A stretch of 64,000 nt of DNA from Phoronis australis (lineage: Eukaryota > Phoronida > Phoronidae). The stretch spans positions 567,074 to 631,073 of the forward strand of contig NMRA01000088.1 of the NCBI GenBank assembly GCA_002633005.1. The letters run 5' to 3'. Position numbers and translations under genes: made by a program. Numbering within the stretch: the stretch's first letter is position 1; every line of letters begins with the position of its first letter. The notes beneath the pieces are model-generated. The model had not been told where the DNA came from and did not search any database. It saw only the letters and a list, made by a program, of their open reading frames with translations. Below are positions 25,677 to 39,050 of the stretch, piece by piece.

Positions 25677-28600
25677 GATGACTCCTTCCGGTTTATAGGC
25701 CAATTAGACATCTTAGTCGCTTTACCCGGCAGAGACAGTCAAGTGCAGACTACGTCATCCATCAAATTAACCCCCTTCTTACAGTTCAACTCTGAATGAA
25801 GTTTAACCTACAATTTGAAAAAATGCCCAATTTTGGCAGATCCTTAATATTTATCCAGAAGATATACAACAACACAATGGACAGTGACTATTGTAGACAC
25901 GATTTTTAAGACAATTTGGAACTTTGAATTCCATATATTATGAGTAACACACAACTGGACGTTTTAAATGATCAACTATAATTGTCAGGACCAATTAAAT
26001 CATGAATGTTTCATGCATCCTTCAGAAAGCGAACTTTACCTGTGTGAAACCAGAATATGAGCCGAAACACACAGATAATATTTACATATCACTGCATTCA
26101 AATGATTCTGAAAGTGCTAAGGGATTTCACTAAAGCCCAAACAACGGCACAAGTTGAGTGGCACAGCTTTGTGCCAGTCAAATTCATTTCATGAGTACCC
26201 ATACCTTAAGTAACTGCACTACCGCCGTCTGCCAACCTGTATAAGTAAATTGAAGATCAAGACAATTTAGCTTTACAAAAATGGCTTCAAATTGTTCTGC
26301 AAGATTAGAATTGACTTCTGAGCTTGTTAATAACTGAAAGCTAGTTATTGGTGTGACTCATTTTATACGCGGAGCATGATCTAGAGTTATAGTGAATTGG
26401 CAGATCTTTCAAAGTCAAGAAATCACTTCAAACATATAATGGATTGAGCCAAAACTTGATATCAGCTGTTATAACGATAAATTGGTATAAATCAGTAGTT
26501 ACTTATTACTTTTTGAAAGAAAGAGGGATTTCAGCAGCTTTAATATGAAAACACTCTTGTTCACAAAAGGGAATCATTTAAACTGAAAATTGCGTTGCTT
26601 GGTAATGGAAGCAGTCAATAAGCACAATAAAACGGCTTTCAAAATTCCATTAGAATCGTCATTACCCTATGCATTTACAATTGTATAATACCTTAATATG
26701 TGACCTGTTTCATTGCCAGTCTAAACCAATCACCTAATTATTTAACTTGGCGGCCATTTTGTTCAAGAATTTTGAATTCGAAATGCATCTTCGAAACAGG
26801 GCTTAACAAATTCGGCATGCCCTGGCCAAAGGCCACGAGATTCGAAGAGGTAAGTCACGTGATGCTATCACACGATGCACTATATCTTGAAGGTAACGCA
26901 GCAAATGTTGACCAATTGACCAGTATATAATTTATCGCCTGTTGTAGGGACTACCTCTGAAAGGGGCACGGCAATATCAGTCAGCTTTGAATTACGCAGA
27001 TTGTTTTAATTACCATCATTAAAACGGCAACCTTAAATTCTCTTAACCTGCTAATCAAAGGGTGAAAGTTCCGTCGTAGCTGAGGCGGCCGTAGGCAAGT
27101 TATTGCAAACGCGACGATGGGTTTTAGGAGAGAGAAAACGTTACTACCGTTTCAGCTACATGCAAGACCGGACACGACCTCTCATAAAACGAGCCCATAA
27201 GCTATGTTGTTATCAGAACACAGACTATTATGTATTGTTTTTTTTACCTAAAACAGATGCAAAATGTCCCTTCAAAGGATATTAAACCGTGTTCTAGAGT
27301 TTTAGAGATTCCACCCACAACTGCCTCTATCTCTTTCCGTCTGAAAATTAGGATCTCCCCTCAGGTACAGATACAATAGTTTAGTTAAAATGCATTCTTG
27401 GTGCGTCACAAAGTGGATCCCGTCGATAAGTACTCAGAAACTGTTAGTCACGCTTGAAGACTTTATAAACTGTTTTTAATAGTTCCCTGCTTTTGAGGGT
27501 TAACAAGTGTGACCTAGTCGTCGTTAAAGACTATAGAATGTGTTCCATTTCTTGTAATAAATATTTTCTGACACAGTAGCTGATTTCGCTCCATTTCTTC
27601 CAAAAATCACTATTACGTTACCATTTTACGATTCGTGAACAAAGTCTACAAATCCATCACAAAATGTTGTAGGAAGAGCGATTGAAGCGCCAATATTGTG
27701 ATGTGCTAACCACTGCCCTGCACGTGCGCAAAATCAACAATGTTGTGGGATTGTTTTCGTAAACACACAAATAAACCAGTGATTGTTTACGTTTCTCAAG
27801 TTTACCATTAACCCAAACTGTTCGGTTTTGATATTTGGACCTATAGAATTATATTCCGTGACAAGTGAAATGAGATAGAAAACGTAAAATAGACAGAGAA
27901 TAAGTAGATTGGACGCATTGATGGTCTTTGGTATATGTTAATAAGCAAAACAGAGTGAAATACCCTTTTAATGACTTAACACAAAATTGACGAAGAAGTC
28001 TTGTTTCTCTCACACACCGTTAGGCACGGAAAAAGACTATTTAAACCAAGCTGGCTCGATACTACGTTCATCAATTTCCGTATCTGACGTTGTCGTGTAC
28101 ATTACGACGTATAAAGATGCAAGCTTGTGCAACGAATTTACAACCAACTTCACCCCTCACCTTTTCTAACGGAACTTAAAGCAATAAAAAATTATAAGAA
28201 CGTGGACGAACGTATGGAAGATTAAATTTCTTACCTCCACTGAGGTCCTTCGAAGAGCTTACTCATAGATAGTGTCTATGATTTCCCTGCAAGCCGTTTT
28301 TGAACTATCAATTGTCACTTTTTTAAGAATGATACTTGAAACATGACTTGTATATAGGTAGCACACTTTTCAACCCCTCATAAAATTCTTACCTTGAATT
28401 CCAGAAGAATGATTCAATATATTCCCCGACCTAATGCTTTTACACTGAGTGAGGTTTGCCTTTTCTTGTCACACAAACGAAAAGCTGCACACGCTGAACA
28501 TTCGACAACACGTATTGTCAAACACAAGCGCTAATGCGACAATTTTATACATGTATGTACAGTGTTAGCTGTGGTTGGTCAAGAAGATCGTGTTGCAACA

Positions 28601-29992
28601 TTGACAACATGCTGTATGGGACTTCCTTGCTTTGGTTGGCTGGTTGTGATGTAGTGTGCAAACTTGGAATATTAGACTGAACATGGAGCTCTGAGCTCGT
28701 TCAAGTTATCCTAAGATTGAGCAAGCAGTCGCGATTGTGGAAACTGTTAATACAAACATTCGTTACGTATCAAAAAACGACAGGTTCCCCCTGACTTTGT
28801 TCACATTTGAAGCTTAAAAGAGTAAAACAGCGATACAGTATTACTTAAGTTCAAGATTAGTTGAGCGATCCCAAAATTCCAAGTTGACGCATGCCTAACC
28901 ATTTCATTTCCAGCACAACTTAGAAATATTATCCAAACAGAGAACGGACAGGGCATTTATGGACTTATGAAGTACAAGACTCGAGGATTTGAGATGTATT
29001 TTGATTTAAATGAACGGGAGATGCGTTCGAGACAACATTCAAGACGTAAGTGACTAACCGTAGAAACTCGAATCGTTAGCGCGGGAAATTTGTTGCAAGA
29101 AAACGTCGTACGGAAGCTGACGAATACTGCATCGAATCAGCGTCATTTAAATGTATTGTACCTCTTCAGTTATTAGAAACATTACACACATACCAGTCAT
29201 GTAGAAGTTTTTTAGATAACCTCTGACACTGTGGCGAACCGTATACTACGTGGGACCGGGAACATAAACTTTGTTAAGAGCATTTTATGGGGATTCAGAA
29301 AAAGTTGATAAAATATAGCCCTTGGGTACATGAAGGCCAGCAACTCCGTTTCCACAGCAAATCAGGAATATATAGTATATATGTATTGAACAAATTAACC
29401 AGATTCGCTCTCGAATTTTTTGTCGCCTGTCTGTTGCGCCGACATTTTGATTTCACATCAAATACATCTACTGGTGAGACCTAAATTTTATTCATACGGG
29501 TCGAATGCTCGTCCCTTAAAATCATGCTCTAGAACCAGAATTATATCTGTATGACAATTACTGAAGATTTTGATTTTCGAAACGTCGGGGTGACTTCTTT
29601 GGGTATGACGTATGTTTAACTAATTTCCGGTGGTCAGATTTTGGTAGACTTTCCAGTTGTAAACTGTTGTGGGTCTTTGTCATAAATAGATCCGTTCAAT
29701 TAAGGCCTTAAACTGTTAAATGCCTTTTGCTTGAGGAAAGTCGCTCGATGTTATTGATAATCAAAGAAAGGATAACTACTTTTATCGTCAGGTTTTCGTC
29801 ACTGACAATAATGTTTTAAAAGACATATCGACGACCTGATGAAAGACCGTCAGTTGGCAACAACTTTTTCGCTCTACGAAGACTAACTAAAGTCAAGCGG
29901 AAACAACGTTAGACTATGCTCATGGCATTTGGTTCCTGTGCCATCGGAGACCATATTGTGTACAACTAATTGCCTGGCTGGCAATAAAGAGG
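25677..29992. other. Long AT-rich stretch, nothing recognised
   Basis: No domain, splice-bounded exon or repeat partner was found. GGCGGCCATTTTG (26750-26762) is YY1-like with a CCAAT motif about 25 bp upstream, but no gene follows. A CTGAAGA...CGAAACGTCG stretch lies at 29561-29589. Confidence 0.45.
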
Positions 29993-30350
29993 CTAAATCA
30001 CCACAGGCATATCAACTATGCACCCTGCAGCATTTTTAAGCAGAAAGAGAAGGTTATTACGCGCTATGGGTATGCAGGGCCCTCGATGCCTGAATATTGG
30101 TACCCAAATATCAGCCTCGTTACCCTGTGAAAAACAGTTAAAAATCACATAAATTCCCCTGTCCATGACCAAACATTTCCTCGAAAGACCATTCACATCA
30201 GATGGTTTCATTAACACTTCACCTGGGACTTCCCCATGTTCACGGTCACGCTTTGCATTGAACAGCATCTGGTTTAGTTTATTGTAAGAAAATGGGTGAT
30301 CACATAGTATTCAGCGAAGGAAGTCACTCATGGGAGATTTTTATTCAGTA
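29993..30350 (-). pseudogene. Second copy of the 19.6-kb mobile-element coding relic
   Basis: An open stretch reads DHPFSYNKLNQMLFNAKRDR, then EHGEVPGEVLMKPSDVNG. It is collinear with the degraded copy at 19566-19745. After about 60 residues the two diverge, and no GIY-YIG core is visible here. I do not recognise the domain. Repetition at two loci argues for a mobile element rather than a host exon. Confidence 0.4.
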
Positions 30351-33205
30351 CTCGACACCCCTTCTACAGTCTACTTAGTCTAGTTCCAAGAATAAAAAAA
30401 CGAGTAGGTGGGTGGTCTACTCTGAACAGCCAAGGCAACGCTTTGAAACCATCAGAAATAATGACTGCATTACGAGCACCCACTGGTTCTCAACATCCGG
30501 GACCCCTGCAAGTGATTTTTGCATACTTTGGTAATGGTCCGTTACAGGAGTAGTTCTGACTACTTTAGGCAACGAACGACGTGGGGCGGCAACCAGGGTG
30601 GGGGTACTGGAGGAGTGCAATTGGTGGTGACGGGATTTTCTCATTAAAAACTGTATGATCAGGAACCACATCACCTTTCCCGCCCCACAGGTGAGCGACG
30701 GAAGCTGGTCCTGGCGTGTCAAGGTAAACACAAATAATACAATGTATCTAATTTATTCATGCTTCCTTCCTATTCCTTTTTCTAGTACTACGAATTATTT
30801 ACAAGGGACAGACATCTATCATAACGTCACTGACAGAATATGTTGTGAAAGTCTTCGTTGAAATCAACAAATGCGGTACGTTGTCAAGCCAAATTCCTGG
30901 GAGGGCAACAGCACATACGTGATAAACTGATAAGCTTTCGAAACTTGAAGATGAGTCCTTGGATCCGTCTAATCTTGTCAAGGACTAATTACGTTTTATT
31001 AAGAAGTAGTCATAAAGTAGTGTATGCAAAAATCAATTTTTCACGTTCCGAGCGTTTCTTGCTGGTCCAGCTTAGAGCTGGAACGCTTTCCCCAATATCA
31101 TGTATGCATGCAAACTGATCGCAATTCATATACTCATATACATGGAATTTGACTCAAATTCAATTGATGAGCTGCACTTTATATTTGGTTTTTCATTATA
31201 CGATTTACTCAGAACAAATTTAGTCTTAACACTTATCTTCACGTATCTAACTTTCCAGACTGGAGCAGAGTAAAGAGATTTAAGTTATTATTTCAACATT
31301 TTTCTAGAAAATTTGCCGTATTTGGTAAGTGCGCGTGCTAGCATAGGTGTACTTATAGTTACATTTGATTTATTAATTATTATTATGTGTCATCGTGAAA
31401 TGACAAATCAGCCCAATTGGGCCTGAGTACAGGGTGTTATTACAATTCATATGTTGTCGAAATTATGAACAGAGTACCCGTTATCATAATTAATACAACT
31501 ACTACTGTATAGCACAAAGTAGGAACTTATGCAAATACATTCGAAGGCAAGATTGTTACAAAAGCTAAACCTATTGGTCTATCCAGGATGAATGATAGAA
31601 AATAGTACGTATGTCTCAGCCTAATAACAGCAGAATCCCGTTTGATCTTAAACTGTCATTCTCAGATAAAACGCGTAAGCTCTCGAGATTGTTTTCCCGC
31701 ACTGCCACTCACCTGTTCGTGTACGCGTGTGTTGGCTATCTAAGTATTCTCGTGGTCGCGTGTCTCTTGACCTACATGTACTTACAGCAAGTGGAAAGGA
31801 TTCCGCACAGAAAATAAACAAATAATAGGACGGCCAACCGGATTCTTTATGATTCCAGTTTCTTTAGATATCTGTTTACGCTTAACAACTGTTGATTACT
31901 TTCCAAAGAGAAGTACTCGGTAAAGATGTTGACCGAATGTTGATAGAATGGTTTAAAGCCTCGAGCAAACGCAATCCAATTACCATATGTCCGTATGGAA
32001 CTTAAGCAATACGGATAATATTGCACGACAAAAACAACCAAGCGCTAAATTTACATGTGCAAATTTTTGTATTTTCTTCACGTTACTTACGAAACAACAC
32101 AATGAGAAAAATGAAGGACCAAGTCCATTCGTGGCTTACTCAGTGATCGTATACTCTCCTAAAAGTGCTCTGTCTTTGCACAAAGCGAACGCAGTTGGAA
32201 CCAATTTCCACAATAAGGGCCAGTGTATCCGCGCAATATTGCACTACTGTAAAAACCAAGCGCCAATTAGGCCCATATGCATCGTACAGACTGCGCAATA
32301 CAGTGCCCTCTAGCTCCGTCTAACGCCGCGCAATTACATGTCATTTACGAGAATTCGTGTATAATATTGACTCGAAACTAACCGCAGCATCAGCAGAGCA
32401 TGTCACAATGTCAGCTGCACAATATTGTTTTTGACAAAACCACTGACTACAGGCCATTACAGCCATGATGATTTGAACATGTTTCCCTGCCAACGAGTCT
32501 CAAATGCCACTCTAGTTGTCGTTTGAAACTTAAACTACAAGCACTGAATAAACATAACAAGCTTTTAACGTCTTTGTAATCGCTGTGGAAGCTGCCCCGG
32601 TTGCCGCGTACCACCTGAATCCGGCGAGAACCATTTGTCTGTGAATGAAAGACTATTTTTAGAGTAGCGTGGAGAGTAATATATTTGACCCTCTTTTTCA
32701 CTCACCTCTGGAAGATAACTTTATCAGCAAAGCTTTCCTGATTTCCCCGTCGATTGTCAGTGAGTCTGTTCACATACTGGATGGCTAAAAGGCTTGTTTC
32801 AGGCTGCGAAACAAATCAATCCGAATCAGCTTTAGACAGCACTTCTTGAGAGCAGGCGAGTTTCCTTAATTAACCATTCGCATAAAATATGCATAGGCCT
32901 ACGCTCTATGTGTATGTGTGCATATCCAAGAGATTGTCGAACAACAAAACTAACATTACAGGTTGATCAAGCATATATCCAGCGAGACGATGCGCTGTAG
33001 ATAACCTTCCAACCACAAACCGTTCGTGTTCAACGTCCCTCGCTGGCGCGTTAGCAACGACAAAAACCTTTTGACATTTCTGACGCACTCTCGCTAACTG
33101 AACCAGCTCCAAAACAAAATGGCGTCTACGCTCGAAAAGACTCACGGCCGCACGGCAGCCCGCGTATTGATTTTATTCTGTTATGCCTCGGCTCAATGAA
33201 CGCTG

Positions 33206-33226
33206 GTAACCGGTTACCATGGTTAC
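33206..33226. promoter_or_regulatory. Possible grainyhead-like and RFX X-box-like palindromes
   Basis: GGTAACCGGTTACC contains AACCGGTT, the grainyhead core. It overlaps GTTACCATGGTTAC, which fits the RFX X-box pattern GTNRCC-N(0-3)-RGYAAC. It lies about 85 bp after AAAATGGCGTCTAC in a locally CpG-richer stretch. Function is unproven. Confidence 0.3.
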
Positions 33227-33664
33227 ATAAAACTTCGCTAAGTCAAGACTCTCCGTATTATTCGTGCGCGTAATCATATGTCAGCTGAGCAAAATCAGAG
33301 CTACGCGCGGTTTCGTTTTTAACTTACGAAATGAATTGCCGGAAATTTATTCTTGTTCATTTGAGTATGTAACACCGTAGAACGTAGGCGGTTAAGTGAA
33401 ATTAGATTTTATTACGTTTTCATGGTGAAATGAAAACGAACGTTCTAATGGGCATTCAATTTTGACAGTGTCGCATTTCTAAACACAGGGTCGAGCCGAC
33501 ATTTGCCCGCAACAACGTTCAATAATTCCCAGCTCACCGTGCTGCAGCAGTAAAGACTCTCCCTTTCAACTCAAAAACGACTGGTGGATATTTACTCCTA
33601 ATGCAATCTCCATAGAGTGTCACTTATGCATCGACAGGCAAACACAGCTAGCTGTTCTTTAACA

Positions 33665-33893
33665 TGCGCGCACCCAGCCTAAAAACGGGGGGGTGAATTT
33701 TTATGAATGTGGACGTTTTACTACGATTCACGGGTTACGTTCGGAGTTATTATGCATTTATCGATTTCCGGTAGTTCCTGCTGTTTATGGACTTTTGTCT
33801 CGCTTTCTGCTTTGTTCGGAGTTTTTGTTTCTCAGAGGCGGACCTTTTTGCCCACTTTGCTCCCCCCCACCCTGGGTACGTACATGTTTACGT
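33665..33893 (+). mobile_element. GCGCGCACCCAGCCTA-ended element
   Basis: It starts GCGCGCACCCAGCCTAAAAA and ends CCCCCCCACCCTGGGTACG. It shares GGCGGACCTTTTTGCCCA near its right end with the copy at 57291-57530. Confidence 0.65.
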
Positions 33894-35405
33894 CACATAA
33901 GCAGCGACAATGAAACATGATTAAAATGTGCAGATATTAACAGAATTACACACATTTATCTCAGACAACATTTTCAACAATTGTTCGGATTTTTTCATCA
34001 AGAATACGTCAGTTTTACTACGTGAATATATTTTTTCTGTTACTTTCATTTCCCCAAACATTTGCGACGTGAGTGACTCGCCGTGATACAGCTATTGAAC
34101 TTGACCCATGCACCGCCACACTCGCAAGCTCACTTAGCACGCTATGTTATTTTAGAGTTCAAGCATTCCGTCAGAAATACAAAAACTTTTTTAACAGTTA
34201 TCCCCAAAAATACATGCATTTCGATTAGCAGTTATAACTATCAGGTTCCAGGTTTTCAAACAGGATTTGGCAGTTTAAGAAATTATGCCGACTGTAAACT
34301 TTTGAGACACAGAAGCGAAGAGTCCAGCGCTCGATTTTGTTTCAGAATGCTTATTCTAGACAATGTGCTTCTGCTATTCACGTCATTTTACCTTACATAC
34401 TCTCAAAAGAATTCGTCCTTAGTTTTTTCCGCCGACTTTGATCCGATCAGCAACAAATACCTCCATGTCCAGTGTTCGAGCTTCAGCAAATAAATGTACT
34501 GGCCAGCCGGGCCAGTTACTTGAATATGAGAATACATCCAGATACGGCCTATGTGTGAATGTTTACTGACCCGGCCGTAAATCCACTGACCCCAGGCCAC
34601 AGGGCCAGCGTGTATTTCGAACGCTGCCCACGTCCGTCATTTTCACGGAGCTCAAAAAGGAAACAGGTGAAAAAGTCGCCGCCTCGATTTCAGTAGTCTT
34701 GAACTGGAAGCCTTTGTGAGGAATCGGCGGTTTGTGATAAAATCACAAAAAACACGTTTTGCTGTTTTGTGGTTCTGGTAAACGGGCAGATAACTTTCAA
34801 AAGTCAACTCTATCCAAAAATATCGCCAAAAGGCGTTTTTGCGGTCGAAGAATCAGTCCTTTTGGATACGTTTTCCTTCGAAATAGTTCACATTAATTTC
34901 CCGTGCCCTTAAAACGCAATTTCCTCTCAGACTGGGCTTTCCTTTTCAGACGAAGCTTAATGACTCTCGATCGGAACAATAGAGCCTTAATCATTCCTCT
35001 AATTAATAAAGATAAATAACGGACTTCTCACGGTTTATCAGATCATTGTGATTTGTACTGTATTAAATCGATTAAAGTAGTTCCTGCACCTAGATTTTAC
35101 TTAAATACGTCCGCCCTTGATTGAACTCTCCTCTTTCAAAGAGTAGAAAAATGCATGACAGACCTACTTTTCAAAATGTCAGCCAATCCCGAATTGCACT
35201 GATATTTATCCTTTCTGCCAATATCTTGGTATCACCCTCGCAACTCAAAATGCAATAAAACAAGTTTGCCCGCATTACAATGATCGATTACATACGTGTA
35301 ACAATTAGGATATTAGGTAGCCACTAGTACAAGGAGCAGGAGACGCAACCAGTAAATACCTTAGAATGGATGAGAGTGGAATTGATCTAACCTAAGCTCC
35401 GACCC

Positions 35406-35571
35406 CCTTGCGAAAAGTCACGTGACACCCGACGAACAAATAATGAGTTTTACCCGACAACGTGCTGTTTGTCTGGTAAAATGGCGAATTGGAAACGAAG
35501 GTGTGTCAAGAATGCTGCGTTCTGATTGGTCAGTTAAGCCGTCACTCAAAATCTTGGCGATAAGTCAATTG
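35406..35571 (+). repeat. Dispersed repeat with CCAAT-type site, copy 1
   Basis: It is the reverse complement of 61406-61556 at high identity. Shared stretches include TTGGAAACGAAGGTGTGTCA, GCGTTCTGATTGGT and AGTTAAGCCGTCACTCAAAA. ATTGGT is an inverted CCAAT core. Confidence 0.85.
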
Positions 35572-36159
35572 CGCTATATCAGGGTGAGCCTATTTGTCCC
35601 TTAAAGTGCTTCGAACCATATCAGATTTTATAGGCATACATAAACGGGAACTTCATGTTATAAACATTTTTAAGAAAAAACACTGATCTTTAAGTTTTCA
35701 GTAGACTATGTCGTAAACTATGATTTTAATAATAGCTTTTGCTGTTAAAGGGACATTCTCGGCGAAAAAAGTTCTTTGACATAAATCAGCAGTAGTGAGG
35801 AACAGAACATAGTAGCAACCGAACGAAGCCGAACGCAGCCGATTGTTCTGCCTCTGAGCCAAATCTTACATACGTTAAAAGCAGAGCATTCTAAGGTTAC
35901 AGATAATATCGACAGCGGCGAGAATTGGCGAGTTGAAATAAAATCTCAAAATCACAACGGATTTTGCTGTTTTGTACATGTAGTGAAAAAAGCTAATAAC
36001 TTCAAGAAGTCTGTTCCATCCACCAATAATCTTCGGATACGGAGCTTGAGACGCATCTATCATTTTGGGGTCATACGTCGAACATAAAAATGTTTTTTCA
36101 ATCGCAAAACGATGATGACCCTTTATGGTTACGTAGGGCCTAGTTGGCAAGTCTGCGTG

Positions 36160-36670
36160 GTCAAATATTTTCAAGATTGCTGATTTTAACTCAGTAGAAG
36201 TACATGTTTTATAAACACAGAAACCTGTAGAATTTAATTACTGTCTTTTTACTAATGTTGCCGTGAATTGGGTCAGGTGACCGTATGCTTTAATAAAATT
36301 TATCAAAACAGAAAGATAAACACTGATAGCAAAACAACGGTATCAACATGATTGAATTTTATTTGAAATAAATGTTAGATATGCGATCTCAAAACGCTGT
36401 TACGTGTTTCTAAATACCTTTTCGTTTTCGTTTTATGCAAAAACATAGATAATAGATTGTTTGTGAAAACCACGACGTCTTGGTCATTGATATAGCCCCT
36501 CATACAAAGGTGTTACATTTTAATACAACTCTTTACAGGGTTGGGAGACTGCATAAAACACATATGAACCCAGAAAGCCATTTCTGAGATATGATGTTCC
36601 GAAGTTAGTCAAATTTTAGCATTTTGCTCGTTACCTACACATAACTTTAATCCCGCAGGTATACCACCGT
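36160..36670 (+). repeat. Old dispersed repeat, uninterrupted copy
   Basis: It matches the two halves at 20010-20335 and 21316-21430. Its upstream extension (35920-36040) also matches 59625-59730: GAGAATTGGCGA, TTTTGCTGTTTTGTA/TTTTGTTGTTTTATA and CCATCCA-CAATAAT. Confidence 0.65.
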
Positions 36671-38208
36671 TGCCAATGAGATATTGTACAGTGTAGCCTT
36701 TGTATACAAGCGCCTGTTCATTTCTTGGGCTGGCTCCTAAAGTTAGTGCTCTTTTCAAATATGCAACATTCTCTTATTGCAGGCAGTTATATCTTTATTT
36801 TCCACTGCTGTTCATGACGTCTCTTCGAACGCATCAGGTATGCGCTAAATATGTCAGTTGCTTGTGATGACTTCTATTTTCAGGGCTTTTCGTTTTCGAC
36901 GCTTTTAGTAGATTTGAACATCGATTTGTCTGTAGTACGTGGATCGATTTACAAGAAATTGTGCACACTTGTTTTATGGTTGATATGGCCGAGAGAAGAG
37001 TGTCTAACATTCTTGATTTTCTTTCGCATGACGGAGATGTCAGTCGACACACACCGAAACTTGGGACGATGCCTTATAAAAACGGGTGTCTCTGTTGTTT
37101 AAGGGTAAATATCAAATCAGAGAAATAATTACATGCTTATTAATTATAGGAATATGCAAATATAGCTCGAGCTCAAAGTTGCGTGCAATTTGGGTTTTTA
37201 GAAATTCATGTTCAGTTTAAAAAATGACGGTCTTGTAATTGTTAATGAAGATTTTCCAGACTTCAAGGATTCAGAAAACATTAACTCTTACGGGTTCAAA
37301 ATACACAGTTGAAAACAATTTTTTGATGAAACGTGAAAGGATTTGACGAAGGTTGACATTTAGCTTTTACGTTTTTGCGAACACAAAAATCTGCAACGCC
37401 AAGACAAAACAGTTTTGATACGGTTCGACAATGTAAAATGCCACCTATGAGATCCACCTTGGACATAGATGTAGTGCGAAAGAGAAAACAATAGAACTGC
37501 TATCTTCTAACACTCCTGTAGATGTAGGTCTGTTAGTCTTTATTACTTTTCATCGGCATTTTTACTACTCGCAGTCACAAGGAGAGAGTAATGTTGGGGT
37601 CAATGATGTCCTGCCAGATTGACAGACCGTTTTAATTTTTAGATGAGCGCTTCCAGTGTTGTGTCTCTACCCGGTTCCACACGTATTTTTGCACTGCTAT
37701 CTCTTTGCTGGCGTGTTTCCCTGTGAAAACTGTCTGCTCAATGTCCTTACGCAGAGCATAGTCAAGCTGAGCAGGTTAAGACAAGAAGACAATTCCGGGT
37801 ACTACTGTTTGGCTGTGCCAGGTGGTAATGCTGACAACAGCTGCTCCATCGAAGATGGTTATCTCTGTTGAGCTGATGTTTGATCAATAGTTCCATTAAT
37901 CTTACTAAGTCAGCTTTCGTAACAGAGTACGAGGACCATGCGTCTGAGAGAGAGATGGAAAGGCGTGATTGCCGTGGGCAAAGCGAGGTCATCTAAATCA
38001 GCCCTTGCACATCTGTAATGCGATGAACAATGCAGTCGTCACATAAATTGCAAAGCAATGGCGTAATTTAAATGTACGGGTATGGAAACAAGGAGTTTAA
38101 AATAAAACAATTTATCTTGCTGTCCCAGAAGCTGAAATGCATTTCATTTTACCTCGCCCCGCATTAGTTCGGAGAGTTTGTGCATCATCTCTGGCTGCCT
38201 GTAAATTG

Positions 38209-39050
38209 CGGTGGCCTTGACTTCGTATTCAATGTCATAGCAAGAAATACAACGATTTCACTTGGAAAATGTTCTTGGTGCGATATCTCAAGAAGGAAAG
38301 CTTTACATTCGGTTCATATACCGAGATGTACTGTAGAAGGAGCATCTCCAGGATCATTCAAATTTGGAACACTGGGTCTAAGTCTTAACGAGAAAAACAA
38401 GTTTTTACTTAAAATATGTTGTTAATGCGTTATCTTAAAAACGATTAAACTTTTCATTCAAGTGTTTGAATTTTTGTAAAGCGGTGTTGGGGTGCATCTC
38501 TAAGAACCAGTCAGATTTGAAGACATTGACCTCGTTTTCAAGGTCATAACAAGACATTTAAGAGTTCCACTGGGAATATGCTGTATACACCCAGTGGCGG
38601 ATCTACGGTGGGAGGGGGGTTCAGGGGGCTTAAACCCGGCAACTTACTGAAAACGTAGATCCATCACTGACACCATATCTCAAGTAGGGAGCTTTAACTG
38701 GAAGTTTGTTAATATTTTCCAAAGTATGGTTGGAGCATTTCCGGGCGCAAGCCAGCATTAGTGGCCTGACCTCATTTTCGCAATTGTAACAGGAATATTA
38801 AAAGTTGTACTTGAAAAAACGTTGATGCTCGATATCTCAAGAAGTAAACGTTATATCTCGTTCATATTTTGCACCGAAGTGTAGGTAGGGCATCCCAAGC
38901 TGCCGGGAAATTTGGCGACCTTGATCTTGTTTTCAAGGTCATATCGAGAAATGTTGAACCTATATAACATTATACCCTGCAAAAAGTAGAATGTTTCTTG
39001 CGAAATTTCTCACTTGAAAATTTAAGGCATTGTAACCTGTTGAATTGGGT
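38209..39050 (+). repeat. Tandem array, five units of about 155 bp
   Basis: The unit carries CCTTGACCTCGTTTTCAAGG, CACTTGGAAAATG, TGCGATATCTCAAGAAG and TTCGGTTCATAT. The CCTTGA position recurs at 38215, about 38369 (weak), 38524, 38765 and 38919. After removing the 83 bp due to the MITE at 38592, spacing is 154-158 bp. TCAAGGTCA, an extended nuclear-receptor half-site, occurs at 38538-38546 and 38933-38941. Confidence 0.8.
38592..38669. mobile_element. 78-bp CAGTGGCGGATC element inserted in a tandem array
   Basis: CAGTGGCGGATCTACG and CGTAGATCCATCACTG are near-perfect inverted ends. ACACC flanks both sides (38587-38591 and 38670-38674). It interrupts the third unit of the roughly 155-bp array. 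Confidence 0.85.

Larger units (their letters stand above)
30351..35405. other. Mostly unique non-coding sequence
   Basis: It contains the element at 33665 and the palindromes at 33206. Frames at 30417-30731 (minus), 31611-31817 (plus) and 34083-34493 (plus) have no supported identity. Confidence 0.4.

Noticed and set aside
30417-30731. Minus-strand 104-codon frame ending in Cys-rich sequence, considered as a piggyBac tail
   Set aside because: The cysteine spacing does not fit, and a match needs several arbitrary frame changes.
31611-31817. Plus-strand 68-codon frame with a cytoplasmic-like head and one membrane segment
   Set aside because: Attractive as a first exon, but only a weak donor (GTGGAA) and no downstream exons were found.
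33119-33175. Start-like AAAATGGCGTC followed by MASTLEKTHGRTAAR and a possible GTATTG donor
   Set aside because: Too short, with no following exon on the plus strand. The nearby palindromes alone do not make a promoter.
37656-37871. Frame with DNSGYYCLA resembling the end of an immunoglobulin domain
   Set aside because: No upstream Cys-Trp pattern, no splice sites, and the opposite strand is equally open.
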